A stretch of DNA of 64,000 nucleotides from Molothrus aeneus (lineage: Eukaryota; Chordata; Aves; Passeriformes; Icteridae). This document shows, piece by piece, positions 1 through 15,000 of this stretch. Both the position numbers and the translations under genes were made by a program. Each line of letters opens with the position of its first letter. Positions within the stretch are counted from its first letter, which is position 1. Location of the stretch: the NCBI RefSeq assembly GCF_037042795.1, contig NC_089649.1, positions 27,739,121 through 27,803,120 on the forward strand, given 5' to 3'. The notes under the pieces are model-generated. The model worked only from the letters and a program-made list of their open reading frames with translations. It made no database searches and had not been told where the DNA came from.

Positions 1-3000
1 CAGATTACTGCTGTTACAGCAGATTGTTGCTAACTCAGGTTTTCACTCTTAAAACTGGGAGAGTTTGAGGTAATGGAAAGAGAAGTCAGTGGAGCTCTTG
101 CAAGCCTTGCTAGTGCAGAATCTTCCTGGATGTTTTTAGTTATGAATCAGCTTCATCTTGGTTTCTAATGAGTGATTTGGAAGCTGATGCCCATTTGTGA
201 GAAGCACTTTTATAATGATAATATTGTCATGTGTTGTTAGTCTCATAATTTATTTCTGTGTTTGGCTAGCTATTCTCAGGCATGTACGGACTAAAATGGA
301 ACCATTCCATACCACCTATGGTGTTAAATACCAATTTTAATGCAGATTTTTATTGTATTTGGCTGTGACTGAACAGAAACTAAGGAATACAGGCAACATT
401 AAGAGACTCTTTAGAATTTCAGCCAGTCCCTTCATTCTGACTGGGGATGTCATGATAAACTGGAATTGGGATAAGTGAATGGGGCTGGTTAGGGAAGTTC
501 AAGGGTTCCTTTTCTTCCCTTCTTCAATTCCTTGAAACTTTCACTAAATTATGGATAAACTCTCAATAAGAACAAAAGAGTAAAAGAATGACAGCTGAAT
601 TTTTAGACTCTGATGACCTAAAAAATTGCTTTGCAGACATAAAGAAACATAAAGGATTGAAATGTATGACTGTAAACATCCAGACATTATACTGTCTTTT
701 TTCAGATTCAGCTTCCGATATTCATGTTCATGAATAGCCCATTTCAGTGACATTACTGGGACAAAATCCCTGTGGGTGTAATTCCTGTTACTTCACTAAC
801 ATCAGTTAAAGTCAGCATCTCTACAGATTTGAACGTGCTTGATGAATTTGGTGAGGTTTGTGTTATACATGCAGCAAGATGTGTCTGCTGTCACTGTATG
901 GGTGTATATTGGGATCTGGCAGCAAGTCCCATCAGCTGTGTGGGGAGAAGGCTGCAAAGGGCAAACAGAGTAGAGCTGGACCAAGAGCAAAGAACTCTAT
1001 GAGGCGTCCTCTGTGGGGAGCAGTGGGGAGGGAGTTTGTGAGTAGAGTGTTGCAGAGCAGCAGCTAAGGACTCCCAAGGAAGGAACAGGCACTTTGAAAA
1101 GCAGTGGATGCCTAAATGCAGTTCAGCAAATAGCCTTCTATGAATTTGAAAGGGACTGTGAGCACCAGACAAGTAGCTTTACTTAATATGGCTTATTCAA
1201 CAAACTAATTCAAGTGAGGGAGTAAGAAACAGTTAACAAACCACTGCAAAAATGAGAGGTTTATTACAGTTGGAAAGCATGAAGCTCTGGAATTACAGTA
1301 TTAGTTTTCTACTTAAAATTTAAATATTTAAAATTTTAAGATTTAAAATTTAGAAGTTCCACAGGTAATTTGGAATCATTCCTTCAGAACAGATTGTAAT
1401 GGGCATCAGAGACCCAAACTGTGAACAGAGATGTTTGAATATCCTGAGTTAACCTTAGAAAAACAGTAAGGATGGAGGAGGCCACAGCCCAGAGGCAGAC
1501 CAGACTGCAGATGCTGGGAGGAAAACCAATGTGATGATCCCTGATTCAGGGCCACAACCTATCACAAGCCCGAGGGAGCACAGGAGGCAGAGCAAAAGCG
1601 ATGACTCCAAGGGGAAATGTGCCAACATGCTCAGAGCTCTGTAAATGCTGCCCCAGCACACCATGCTATCTGCATGTGATGGCTTTCAGCAGGCTGTGAG
1701 AAATGATTTGGTAGCCTCAGCTGAGTCCCACCACAGAAATGCCAAGCTTCTTAAGCTGCTTAACAGGCTTGGCGAAGAGGATAATGATTAACCGTTTATT
1801 AAAGTCAGCCCCTCCAGGTCAGAATGAGGATATTGGTAGTGAGAAAGCTCGTGCTGCTCTTGCCTTCCCAGTGCCTTTTATGCAGATAGAGGACTTTAGC
1901 CTTTGGGGATACAGTCAGTGGTATTAAATTTACTTAAAAGTATGAAGTGCCTTCATTTCAGTGCTGAATACCACTGTGGGCCATTGTAAACTTCTCTCAT
2001 GCAGTCTGAATCTCCTTAGAGGCAGACATGCACTGGTTTCTCAGGAAAGCTCTTCTGAGAGCATGCAGTGTACATGTCAACTTAATTAATTGAATTTGTT
2101 TAAAATATGATCAATGGTGTGTGAAATTATGTAATTATTCCATAAATACACGTTGTTAATTAATTAATATTTTAATTAAAGGGTAATTGGAAAGTCATTG
2201 CATTGCTACCTTTTTTGAAGGACATGAATGTGTCTTTACCTCATATTCACTGATTAGACCAAAAACTCCCTTTTTTAAAGAAGGTATTGAACTAGAAGCC
2301 CTGGAGATTGAAAAAAAAGAGAAAAAAATGGTACATTGTGACAGCTATGTCCCAGCTTGCCATAGAAAGGAATTTGGCTGCCCTTTAAAATCTTTGCTTT
2401 CAATCAGCCTTCAGTTTTTCTAATATCCTTCATGTCTCTTATTCTGGGAGAGTGATTGTCTCTCTGGGAGTTTTGCCTTGAAATGTCTCTCTGGAAAAAG
2501 AACTTGGAACAAAGTGCTGTGGACTAGTTGTTGGTTGAGAAAGGTTGGTATTAGCAGTTTGTCAGAGCTAGACATAAATCCCTCTTTTCCCCTCATAATA
2601 ATTTTCCTCCTTCAGTTTACCTGTTTATTTTGAAGACTATCCATATTAACAAACCCAGACTCCCTATTACTCACTGCCAGAACAGCACACCAATCCCCAA
2701 ACCACTTTTTGTAACTGCTGGTGTGGAATAAATGAAAAGAAATGACTGGAAACCAAGAGAGAAATGACTGTGGCCCTTATCTTGCCCCTGGAAATTCATA
2801 TATAATTCATACTGAAGCCAATAGGCTAGGAAGGACAAATTTGAGGCCTGCCTGTGAAAAATTATCAAGGGCTCACAAATTAAGGCCCTACTTTTGCCAA
2901 CTTGCACAATTAAATGTGAATGCCTTCTGTGAAGGCAGTGGAAAGGGTGCTGCTTACAGGCCTAAACTGAGCTGATGCTCTTGTTTGAAGCTTTGGGATG

Positions 3001-6000
3001 TAGACAAATATGAACCAGGGAATTCTGGACAGTAGATAGTTATTCTGCATGTTTTGATTGTCTGCTTACCTGGCAAAATTAAACTGGTAAGTTTCTGCAG
3101 CTGTTAAACACTCTGCAGCTGCCCTCTGCTCCTGGATGCATCAAGAGCTGGTAAGTGTTGTTTGACTGTGACTGGTCTAAAATATTGGTGGTTTTCGATT
3201 TCTAACCTGTCTTGCAGTACCATGCCCACTGCAGACGTAGAAGGTCCTAAGAGAAATCAAGAGTTCATCACAGTGACAGCACTTCAGCATGTGACGTAAG
3301 ATTATATGAGGCTAGCATAGAAAGAACGAGGAATACCATAACTAGCAGAGGGACAAGAGAAATCTAAGTCACTCAGGAGTAGATTACAGCACATTGAGGA
3401 ATGGCAAAGGACCCAGTGTACATCTGTTTGCACAGGAAAACTTACACAGCTTTTCAGTGATTCATAGATTTTTTTAAAACAAAATCTGAGATATTTTAAA
3501 TATTTTTTGAATTCCTAATTGCAAAATTGAGCTCCCTGTGTTGTATTCTCATAGAAAAGCTCCCCTTATTTGTCTTTAAACCCAACAGTGAATCACAAGG
3601 CATGCCTGACTTATTCATGTGTGACATGTCAGGTGCATGAGAGCTTACATCACATGCTATGCCGATGCATAAAAATTTTAAGCCTGTCCTTGACAACTGA
3701 ACAATTCGGCAACGTGGACACAAGCTGCAAGGATCAAAAAGTAGGACAAAATTACAGCTGTTTATACAGCTTTGCACAATGCCATGGCAATGTGTTTTGC
3801 AGGAAGAAATATTTACTGAGAGCAAACACAGTTTAGAATGAGATTTAGTGTCTGTGTCTTCTCTGTGGAGATCCACACACAGAATGCTGGGTTTAATGCT
3901 GCTTGAAGGGCCTGAGCTTTTTCCTTGGTGACTCCTCTGTTTTTCGAAGGTACAGGAACATTTGGGCTAAGAGAAAGCGTCCATGACATGAAGAAATACT
4001 TGCATAAGCAAAAGGGAAATTTAATGTAAGTTCTACTTCTTTTTTTGCCATACTGCAGATTGTTCGACAAGAGTGATACCAATTAGTGCCAATGATAGCG
4101 TACTTTATGATACTGACATCTGTCCAAGAGAAACTGGCCCAAAAACATCAAACTTATTTTGCAGATGTCACTGAATAATCATTAGGTGGTGATAATTTTC
4201 AGTCACTAAGTGGGGAAAGGTTCCAGCATATTAAATGGTTGAAGTTTCTGAATTTCAAAAATATTGCAGTGAGAATTTTCACTTGAGACAGCAGGCTGAA
4301 GGTTTGCAATCTATCTTTTGCTGCCTTGCAAAGCATAGGAGCAGAGGGAATGGTCGTTTTAGCAAGGCTGAAGAAAGTCTGAAATATTTGTAGGGTTCTG
4401 TGTTCTGACTGGGTTTACAGGTCCAAATTTTTCTTGGGGCAAAATTTTTCTTTTTCTTTACACTGGCATCTCTGAAGTTGTGTTTGTTTATCTCCACGCT
4501 GAATTTGCATTAACAAAAAATGATCATTGAGTAATGGACATTTTATTACATTCAGGAGCTAGGTAAATATTGGGGTGATTTTAGCTATTACCTGTTTCAC
4601 ATATTTTTATACCATCTTCAAAGATTCGAACTTGCAAAACTGAAAATACAAGCATCCATTTATAAGGATTTATATAAATAAATGGCTTGATTTTTTTTTT
4701 TCTGCTCCCAGGAGTGTTGTCCACAGACGGGACTCACTGGAAGCTGTAGCCACACAGCAGCTCTGGTCATTGAGCTTCTCAGTTATGTGAATAAAAATGA
4801 AGTTAGGTGTCACTGGACATTCATTTGGATTGCATTTAGAGATATTCTAAGAGAGATTAAGGATATTCTAAGTTATACTGAGGGCTGTATATCTTTATAT
4901 ATCCTTTTGGTTTTTTTGTTTAACTCCAGAATTATCTCCCTAAGAGAGCACATCTCTCACAATTTCCAGACAAACCTTAAATTTGGAAGGGACAAGTCCA
5001 TGCAATACTCATATCAGACTCAAACTAAGAAATGAGTCTGAATTAATCTAAGCTGCTATTTTGTGTATTTCTAGATTCCTCAGCCTCTTCCTGGAAGTGA
5101 TAAAGGGATTGGGATTCCCTTCTGTGTAAATCCAGGAGGAGGACAAAGCCTTGAGGGAAAATCTTGTCCCTTCTCACACCAGTGTAGAATTTACACCTTC
5201 TTACACATCTGCTCTGAAATTAATCCTCTTGGTCTAACTGAATCTGAAATAGTCTAACATGGAATAATTTACATGGATGAGGGTCTGAAAAGAGATGTGT
5301 AGCAAGAAAGACAGCAATCAGAAGGATATAAGAAGATAGAAACTAAAGTAAGGAGTAGCTTATTTATAATTCAGATTCACGTAGATTCATATGTGAATTT
5401 GGCCCTTATTCTGTGAGGGAGAAAGCAAGACCTCATTGTTATTTCCTGTTGCTAGATGAGACAGTTGTAACAATATCAATATTTTTTAATTCATATGTAC
5501 TTGGTTTTAGAAGAGAATTATGAAATAGATATGATTCTTCCTTTATTTTTGAGTTGCATGCTGGGAAAACAATGCACTCATGTAGATATGAACAGAAACC
5601 ATTGCTGCCTGTTAAAGCAAATTAGGAAACATGCTTTCAAATCTTAATGTAATTTCTAGAGGAAGAAGCCTCTTGACTTGAATGGTAAAGGTCTGAAAAT
5701 GGTCAGAAAGAGTCATAGAGCTAAGTGGGGATCCCAATTACAGATTAGCAGTAATGCAAATGTTGCTGCAGAGGGACCACTCAGCTTCTGCAGCTCAGGA
5801 GCTGTGTCTGTGCCCAGAGCGCAGGCACAGAAAACCTCCCTTTCATTATTGTTTTTAATTATCTGCACACTGACAGAGCTGGAATACCTGCTGCACACTG
5901 AGGCCCTTTGTGCAAACCCATCAGCAGAGACTATGCAGCCAAAGCCCATATTTTTTGCCTTCTGCAGGTCTTTCAGCTGAATTTTTCTTTCATGCAGATG

Positions 6001-9000
6001 CCTTTCTTTCCCATTTACTCCTTATCTTCATTGGCTATTTCCCTGGTCCACTGAACATGCACAGCACATGCAGCTTTATGTGATGACACCAGGTTTGGGC
6101 TATCCAGCTGTGATCCTGAAGTTCTCATGTGCAGCTGTAAGACTCTTGTGTTACTGTGAGGAAGTGAGGGTGCTCTGCACAAGGGTGGCCCTGGGGCACA
6201 GATGCCTTGGTGATGAGCAGTGTGTGTCAAGCTCCCTCTCCCTTCATAAAGGAGCTTGCAGGTTTGGATGAAGAGCAAGAAGCTGGCAAGCTCTTCATTA
6301 AACTTAGGAATGAGGTGTTAGTCTGTTCTCTGGTCTTCTCATATGTTAGACTTAGGTTCAGCATCCCCTTGTTCTTGTTTCTTATCCCTGTGTTTTTCCT
6401 GTGTACTTAGCAGGCATGATATACCTTCAAGGGAGGGCAAAGAAGCCAGAAAAAAAAAAAAAAGAGGAAGAGTTGGCAAAGGACAGTTCACTTTCTTGTA
6501 GACAGTCACTGAAACTAATCCCCTCTGAGGAAATACTGCCAAAGTTATATTTAGAGTTGTGTTTCCAACTAGAGGCTGTATAGTTTGAGACCATATGAGA
6601 ACATAAAACACTGCTGGTGTACCTTTGATTTGGACCTGCTTGGTCATGTGTGGGACATGCTGTGCTTGTAGCAGTGGGAGAATAAAAGGAAGTGGCTGAA
6701 CAATCTGTGTGTTCTGGGGCAGAAGACTCCAGGGCACAGCATAGGGACAGGTGAGCAATGAATACCCACTGAGCAACAGTAAGGAGTGATAACTGGAACT
6801 AGTCAGAAACAGGGAAGTGCAAGAAAACTATGCCCAGGTTTTTGGCCTCTTGGCAGTGCTGAGTTGTTCTAACAAGACAAGAAAGAGGCAAAAACAAGAT
6901 AGCTCAGCCCCTCTTCACATGAGCACCTTTTACCCATTGCAGAGCCCTTGCCTCCAACTCAGCCTCATTGTGAGGAGTCTGAGGAATGATTAATAGCAAA
7001 GGATGCAGGCAACTTCTGATGGATGCTCTTGACGTATCAGGGCTTGTGATAATGCAGATCCTCCTTGTTCACCTTACCTGCTTTCCTGATGGCTCTGTGC
7101 CAAAGATTCATGTGGCAGCAAATTTCTACTGTTGTATATACATGAAGGATGACTTCTGTATATGAGGGCATAAGGTACCCTTTTGTCAACAGAGAAGGAG
7201 GCAGATGAAAGCAAGACTAGAGCCTGGAAAAAGCTGTGTGGGTGAGGATGTGGGGAAGCAGCAAAGTTGATTAAAGCTGGTCTGGGGAATGAGAACTGAC
7301 TGCACAAATGCATCAGCAGGAAGATAGATGCTTACAAAGAGCATGTCCATTAATAAGTGAGGAGGAGGAGGAAAGGAGTGATGAGGAAAGTTGTAGCAAC
7401 ACTATACTTTTAAAATAAAGGAAGATTGGAAAATAATACAGATCTCAGGAAGACAGCTCTTTGAAAGCATCGAGGGGATAGAGGGAATAAATGCAAACCA
7501 GCTGGCCTGTATCATGTGTATCCACATGAAGGCATGTGGGCACATCCAATTCAGCATCATAAAGTCACTCCAGGACAGCAGTAAAGGGACAAACTTTGTG
7601 AATTGCTAATCACTCTCCTCAGAAATCACTGAGAGCTGTGGCAGCTCCGGAGGGCAAGGGAGGGGGAGAAGAGAAGGTGAAATTCCACCCTGAACTTGGC
7701 AGGGCTGAGCAATTAAAGCCCAGTCAATCCAGGAGCAGTCCTCTGGGAAATAACGCAGCAAGTGAACGGAGCAAAGAAAAATCTTTCAGAAAAAAAGGAA
7801 ATGATGAATAGTGGCAGGTGGCCTGGTGCAGTTCTTCTCAAGGTGATAGGAGCAGTGCAAAGTGAATTCCTGAAAGTTAAGCTTTGAACCCTGTGTTGTG
7901 ATTTGGGTGTCCATGTTGTTTTCTGGGCAATTCAGAAGGGCAGTGTAGGGGGAAGCTTTACACAGATCTATCTGCAAGGCACTTCTAGTTTTAGTTGTGG
8001 GAAGGCAAATTCTATTTGGGAGTTAATAAGATGTTTAAACATTAATAGTACTAAATATCATAATGGTATATACTGTGTAAACTCATACCAGTAGCACTGT
8101 GCCATTTAGGATCTAAATTAATACAGGGAAAGAAGGAACACAGAATTCAGGGGACAAAACAAGTGATAAGGGTTTAAAATGTACTTTAATTTCCTACTGC
8201 AGTTAGCCCATTTTTCAAATGTTTGCCTGATGTTGCTTCATCCCAAATCATCTGCTTTGCACAGCAGGGGCTATGTTTTCAGTTGGAGTCTTCCTCTAAG
8301 TAACCTAAGATTTCTGCCCTGAACCCCAGAAACCTTACCAGCTTAAACACTGCCAGAATCTGGGATATCTCTGCAGGGCATTTAAGCTTTGTCAAGGTTT
8401 TGCCAGAATTTTTTTACCGAAATGCCAATTTCTGGTTATGTATGACTGAGAATACATTTGTAGTTAGACATATACCACAGTAAGAATTGAATTTTAGCTG
8501 GAAATAGGTGGCAGGTTTGGTTTTAAGCTAAATCCCGTTTTGGAGCAGGATTTGGGCTTATTTGTACCATTGCATGCATGCTGGTCCCAGGGAGAGGGAT
8601 CAAGAAGGTACCTTGGAGGGGACAGGGTATTATTGCTCCAATGGCAGCAGCAAGGACCCCCAGTTACCACTGTGTGAAGTGCTTTCAGTGCTCATCATGT
8701 TGATGAGTCAGACAGGCCAGACAACAATTTGTTTGCTTGTCTTTCACTTTTTGCTCTTGCAGGGTTTTAGCATTTTATTTTTTCTGGGAAGCAAGGGGAT
8801 GTAGGAAAAAAAGGAAAGAGAACCAGGATTTTTTTGGCATTTTAAAAATTTTTGTCCATCAATGAGGCTCTGAGTGGCTGCCATTCAAATGCAGTGATAC
8901 AGCAAACATAACAAAGAAAGAGATACCAGGAAAGCTGGATAGCTGGAAAATAAGAGTGGGGAAAGTAATAAAAATGAGGATCAGATTGGAAAAAGAATGC

Positions 9001-12000
9001 AAAATACTTGATGTGCGGACAGAGTGTTTGGAAAGTGTGGAAAGGCACAGAGAGCTCAGAGATTTCTAGCAGGTGTTGAGCCTGATGCACACATCCTTTG
9101 CACAACAGCGAGTGGCTAGGCAGGGAGAATACAAAGAAGCATGACTGACATAAGCACAGTCACCATGCCAATGAGCACAAGTGGCTGTATATATTAATAG
9201 GCCAGAGGGAAGATGTGAATGCAACAGGAGTGCAAGCTACTGAAGGTGAGCCTTATCATCAGCAATATGTGGAAGTAGGGTGAGAAATTGACATCTGGTT
9301 GCACTGCCTGCTCTCTCTGGGGAAAGGGGGCTGTTCAGGTATTTTGGAAATGTGCCTGCCAAAGACAGCCCAGGTATTCTGAGGTTGGAGCAGGGGATGG
9401 TGATGGTGGGACTAGGCAACATGCAGCTAACAGTGCAAAATTACCCAGGGGAGCTGAGTCTCTGCAGCCATTGGGGACAGATGTTATATCATCAGGATGG
9501 CCTTTATTGGCCATGTTAGAGAGCAGCCTGCAGCCAATGACTCCAGGGCTCCAGCTGCTCTCCAGGGCACCATAGCAGGGAGCTACCCCTGCCCCTGGTG
9601 AGCAAACCTGGGTTGCTGTGGCCCCTGGAGGGGCTGAGCCCAGACAGCCAGTCTCAGCTCATGTGACACAGCTCAGGCTCCCAGAATTTAAACTCCCTGC
9701 TTTGTGCTTTTCCTTATTTCTAAAACATAGGCACAGATAGGAAGGCATTCCCTATTTCCTGTCCGGATCTGAATGCCTTGGTACCCTTCCCCATCTCTCT
9801 GGAAGTGTAGCTGTTCCCTTTCTGTGGATTATCCTGGCTCTGTCACCCTCTCAGTGTGTTAATCACTGAGCACAGTAAACATGCAAATGGCCTGGGATGT
9901 TTTAGCAATGGGGACAGCTATTCTCCTTGCTGATTGACAGCCAGGCACATAGGGTTTTGTGGGATGAGCGTGAATGGATATGTCAGTGGATATGTCAGAT
10001 AAACAGTAGAGCTTTCCTAAATGTTTCAGGAGCTGTTGTGTGTCTCTGTGCATGCACCCACACATGGACTTCTTGCTCCTTGTGGGAGACCACTTTGCTC
10101 TCTGAATGCGGATGGTTCTGCTTTCACTGTGGCTCTTAGTTTTTTTGCTGTGGCTTCTCATCACTTCCCTCCAGATTAGAGCCACCTTCCACAGAATTTG
10201 CTCTTGCTCAGTAAGCAGACCCCCACTTTTGTACTCCACACCTCTGCCATTTCTTTGCTTTGTGGAATATTGGCAAGCCATTTGCCTATTAAGTTTGTAT
10301 TTGGAGCATCTCACCTAATTTCATCTTTTTTATTCAGTTCTTCTACCTGCCAGTGGCTGCTCCTGGTTGAGAAACATCTGCCTTGTAGGTTTTTTCCCCC
10401 CAGTCAGGTTTCTAGCCCTTTTATTTCTTTGCAAAAAGCTCTCTGTTGTGTTTGCACACACATTACATAGCACCTGGTGGTTGTAGTAAATCTGACAGGT
10501 GCAAATGTGCAAACAAAATAGTTTCTGAAGTATTTAAGAGCAAACCCAGTAATTTTGTCCACTTATAATATTTGTGTTTCTTTGAGGGAGTTCTTTTCTT
10601 TTGTTACAAACACCTGAAGACATCCTTGGCTGAATTTTTACTTGTTCATTTTTTATCAGATTTCTACAGGTCTTTGTGATTTCTATCTTCATTCTCTTTT
10701 CCATGTAGAGGTGGATAAGGAAAACTTGGAGGAATGTGATAAAATGCATGCATGCAAAAAAAAAAAGAAGTTGTGATATATGCAAGCATAATAGCAAGTA
10801 GTGAAGAGGGAATTTAGTAGGCTGGAGGAGTTTTCTAAAGCCCTACTCCACATTTAATTTTATGATTCTTAATGACAAATGGTGATTGTGAATATTCATG
10901 AATTTTTCTCTGGGTTAATGTCATAACCTTTGCAGTAAAAAGGCTGTTTTCACCGGTAATAACTACCTTTCAATTTATTTATGCATGTTTTTTTCTTTTT
11001 TTACAGAAATAGACCCCAAATTAACATTCAAAATGCAAGAAAGTAATTTTGCATGTTTGTTTGCTGGGGGGAGGGGACAATGTATTTTATAAGTCTTAGC
11101 ATGTTGCATCTTTATTGAGACAATGCAGTTCTTTACTTACAAACTCTTGAATTTTTATCTCTGCATTATTAGAGTGCTGGAAAAGATGTCTCAATTCAGC
11201 TTTACTGAAGAGACAACTCAGTGTGTAGTATGAAGAATTTGTTTGTCTTTTTAAGCATGAAGAATTTGCCTTTGGTTTTTACCCAGTTATTCTAAGCATT
11301 CATTTAGTATTTGATCAGTAATTACCTTATATCCTTTCCTCTGGACAGTATTCCCTCTTCTCCTTCCTTTTTCCTGCCTATGATTATATTTGGTGCCTTG
11401 CAGTCATTATGTCTTACTCTGCTGCACTGAACTGGATGTGCCCTTTATCTGTCCATAAGCCTAATTTATTCAAATCATTTTATATTTGCTTGCTCTGTGC
11501 ACGATTTTACACTTACATGCTATCAGCAAAAAATTCCACTTAAAAAATTATATCCCCTGCGGGCCATTCGTATAAAAGTTGAATAAAAATGGGTAGGGTG
11601 CTTAAATTTGGGAGAACTGCCTTGTTCCTGTCCCTCTAGTCACCCTGAACTGTGCTGTTTTGCTGACACCTTGCTTCTTGTCCCACAGATAATTTGGAAG
11701 GCATTTGCTGTTGTGCTTCTTCTGTGCTGTGCTTTACTGATTCTACAGAACAATCTCGCTATGTCAGGTGCAGCAACAAATGAATCTCTTCCATCTGGAT
11801 AAATTATGCCCATCACTTCACTTTTGACTCTCTGTTGAGAAATGTATTGAGAGGACTTGCTGCACATTTGACAGGCATGACATGAATCCGGCTGCCTCTC
11901 CTTCCCCAGCTGGCCATTTCTACATGTTGCATAACCCCATCCTGTATTAATGTTTCCAATATCTTTCTGTGGCTGCAGCTGGGATTACTGGTGAATGGAC

Positions 12001-15000
12001 TCCTAAATCCTCCCTTGACTTAAAAAAGAAAAAAAAATTGTTTTGATTTGGTTTTAGATACTGATATTTTTAAAAGGTAAAGTTGGTGTAGTTACTTTCT
12101 AGGCACCTCCAGATACACCATCCTCAGGAAGCTATCAAGCAGTATTACTAAAGGTTTGCCAATTTCCCTTGCTATTTCCTTCCAAATTCAGAGATGCAGT
12201 TAATCTAAGTCTCAGGTCCTGTCAACTTTTAATAGTTCTAATTAACTAACTACCTGTCCAGATTGGATGATAAAGCCTTTTAACATTTCATTTTTTCCCC
12301 TCATGAAAATGGATCCCTGTTTCCGGGATGTGACCTTCAACTTCTTCTGTAAATACTCAGGCAAAGGATATTAATTCAGGCTCAGTGCAGCATCAGTCTC
12401 ATCTGTCACTGGCTTCTCACTCATTCCCTTTCATGGCCTCGCTGATTCCACCCCTGGTCATCTGCTTTTCATATATCAGATGAAAGATCTCCATTGAATT
12501 TCTTCACATCCTTGCCATTTTTTTAAAAAGCATTTGCTACTCCAGCGTTTCCTGCCAGTGTTTATAATTGCTCCATCTTGAATGCAATGTCATTGGCAGA
12601 CCTGCTAAGTAATATAATAACAGTGCAATAGAGGAAACTGAAACCGTGGTTGGGGCCTGGGTGGCAAACTTCTCTGGATCTGGCTATACTGAAGTGGAAG
12701 TGGTGCTACTTTTACAGAGTGTGCTGCAAGACCAGAATCTGGCCTTGGACGTGAAACAGCTCATAAATTACCCAAGGCTTTTTAGCACGGCACAGTGGTG
12801 ATGCTGCCTCGTGTTAAGGGCTCTAAACAATGTTTTGTAGGGTAATCACATAGAAACATGAAACTTGCCAGAACATGTTTTGGAAGAAAGCTTATATTTC
12901 CTCATGAAGAAAAATATCTGGCCTGGTTCTGAAGTAAATCCCTTTTTCTTCCTAGAAGATTATAACTGCTGTATGTCTATGCTAGGTTTTTTGTGACACC
13001 TCTGTACATTTTTGTGTTTGATTACACGGCTGTGTTCGATTTACTGTGTTGTGTTCCATCCCACTGTCATTACAAGCTCAAGTTCCCTTCTGCTAAACTT
13101 CTTCCTTTCACACATGAATATGTTACACACCAGAGACCTGCTGGGAGGTTCCCCATATGCAGGGAAGGCATGGAGGGAGTTGCCTTGGGAGGGATATTTC
13201 TGGTGTGCAACTGAGGTGACTCCTGACAGCTCTGTGACCTTTGAGAGGCAGCTAAAACATGAACAGGCCCCCAAGCCTGCAGGCATTGCTCACCTGCTTT
13301 TGCAGATTATTCAGCAGACCAAGAGAGGGCAGAGGTGATATAAAGCAACCATTCTGGGAGGTCTCTGTAGCCTGCTTGAGAGACCAGGTTTGCCACTGGG
13401 CTGGGAGGGCACACTGCCTGTACCAGCACTTTGCACGGGAGCAGAGCTGTGTACTGGGGTGGGGTTTTTTTTGAAGGACCAACTATTGCTCCAGCAAGGA
13501 TGTGTAGCCATGGCAGCTTGTACCTATGCCCTCTGTTTTGGAGGGTATGTATACCTTGTAGCTGGCATAGAGAATGCTGCTGCAGAAGCTCTTTTAGCTG
13601 AGCAGTAACTGCACCTTCTAACTTTCTTTTTTTGGTTCTGATATTCCCTGTGTTGCTTAATACCACATCTGGCATTCTTCCCTTCCTTGTTGGTTTATGT
13701 ACACATTAAATTAGAAAGCAGTCCTCTACCAGATCAAGCTTTGCTTCCTCTCCTTAATCTACTCTGAGGTCTAGATAATTAAACTCTCCCACTATCACTG
13801 CCACGGTCTTTCACGTGTTTTGCTTCTTATATGCTATGCTTCACACCTCCTTCCCAGTCAAACTGTGCACAACACATTCATTTTAGTACATCTCCAGCGT
13901 AGGTGTAATCCTTAGTGCTCTGCTACAACCTAGTTTATCCCAGGCTTCAATTTTCAAGATGGGCCAGATTCTCTTTTGGAAACATTAGAAGCCTCTAGAG
14001 ATGAAAAAGGAAGGGAGGGAAAGCCAGAAATATTTCTCTGATTCTTTGTGCACAAGGCATGGTCAGCTCTAGCCAAGCCTTCAGTAATTTCAATTCAAAA
14101 TGTTCCAACTTTTATTCAAAATACAAATAAGGCGTTGTACTTCTGTACACGGTGGTTTTCCCAGTTAAACTTTTTCTGTCAGCAAAAGCATAAATAATGT
14201 GAAATGTGATATCATTGGAGGAAAAAAATTCTTGTGCTCTTTGTCATGTTCTGTAGTGGAAATACCACTGGACAGCATTATAGATTTAAATATGTTAGTT
14301 TATCCCAGGATATGACCTGCTTCCAACTTTTTCTGAAGAAGATATCCAGAAATTCTCATTTCAGTTGTTTTCATTTTGCTGTCTGTGTTTTTCTCTGATT
14401 TGATATGTGATCATCAAAAGTCTTTCTGCTAACCAGTGTAGGTATTTTTTAGTGCCTACAGAGTACTAAATATTGGTATTTATGTTAAAGTTCAAGCAGT
14501 ATATGGCTGTACTTCAGCACAGCACTTGCTGTTTCTTTCCAGATGAGAAGACATACCAACTTCATTGGTAGTTTGGTTTCATGAAGGTGGGTAAAGGACC
14601 TCTGTAAGCAATAGCAGTGTTTTGCCTTCAGACCAGATAGTATTTAGAGGCCAAAAGCAAGACAAATTCCCTGTCATCTGAGCATATTGTGTTTGGTCAG
14701 AATTAACAAGGAAGGCAGTACTTTGAATGTTTGTATAGAAATTACATTGGAAATTTCCATGTGGCCAACTCACATTGAAATCCTAGGTAGAGGAGAGGGC
14801 CACACCACTGCCTGCCCATGTACCTGCAATCACCACAGCCAGAAAGACTCCTGAGGGTCGTGGATGTCTTTTACTACTCAGCTCAACACCAAGGTTGGAA
14901 GAGTTGACTTTTCCTAGTTATATTTCCAGCTGAAGGGCCTTCTCACGGCCCTTTGTTGTTCTCCAGCAGCAGCCAGCACATCAAATCACAGCCTGCATCT

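Noticed and set aside
6339..6776. 145-codon minus-strand frame
   Set aside because: Crosses a poly(A)/poly(T) run (FFFFF), no domain, chance length.
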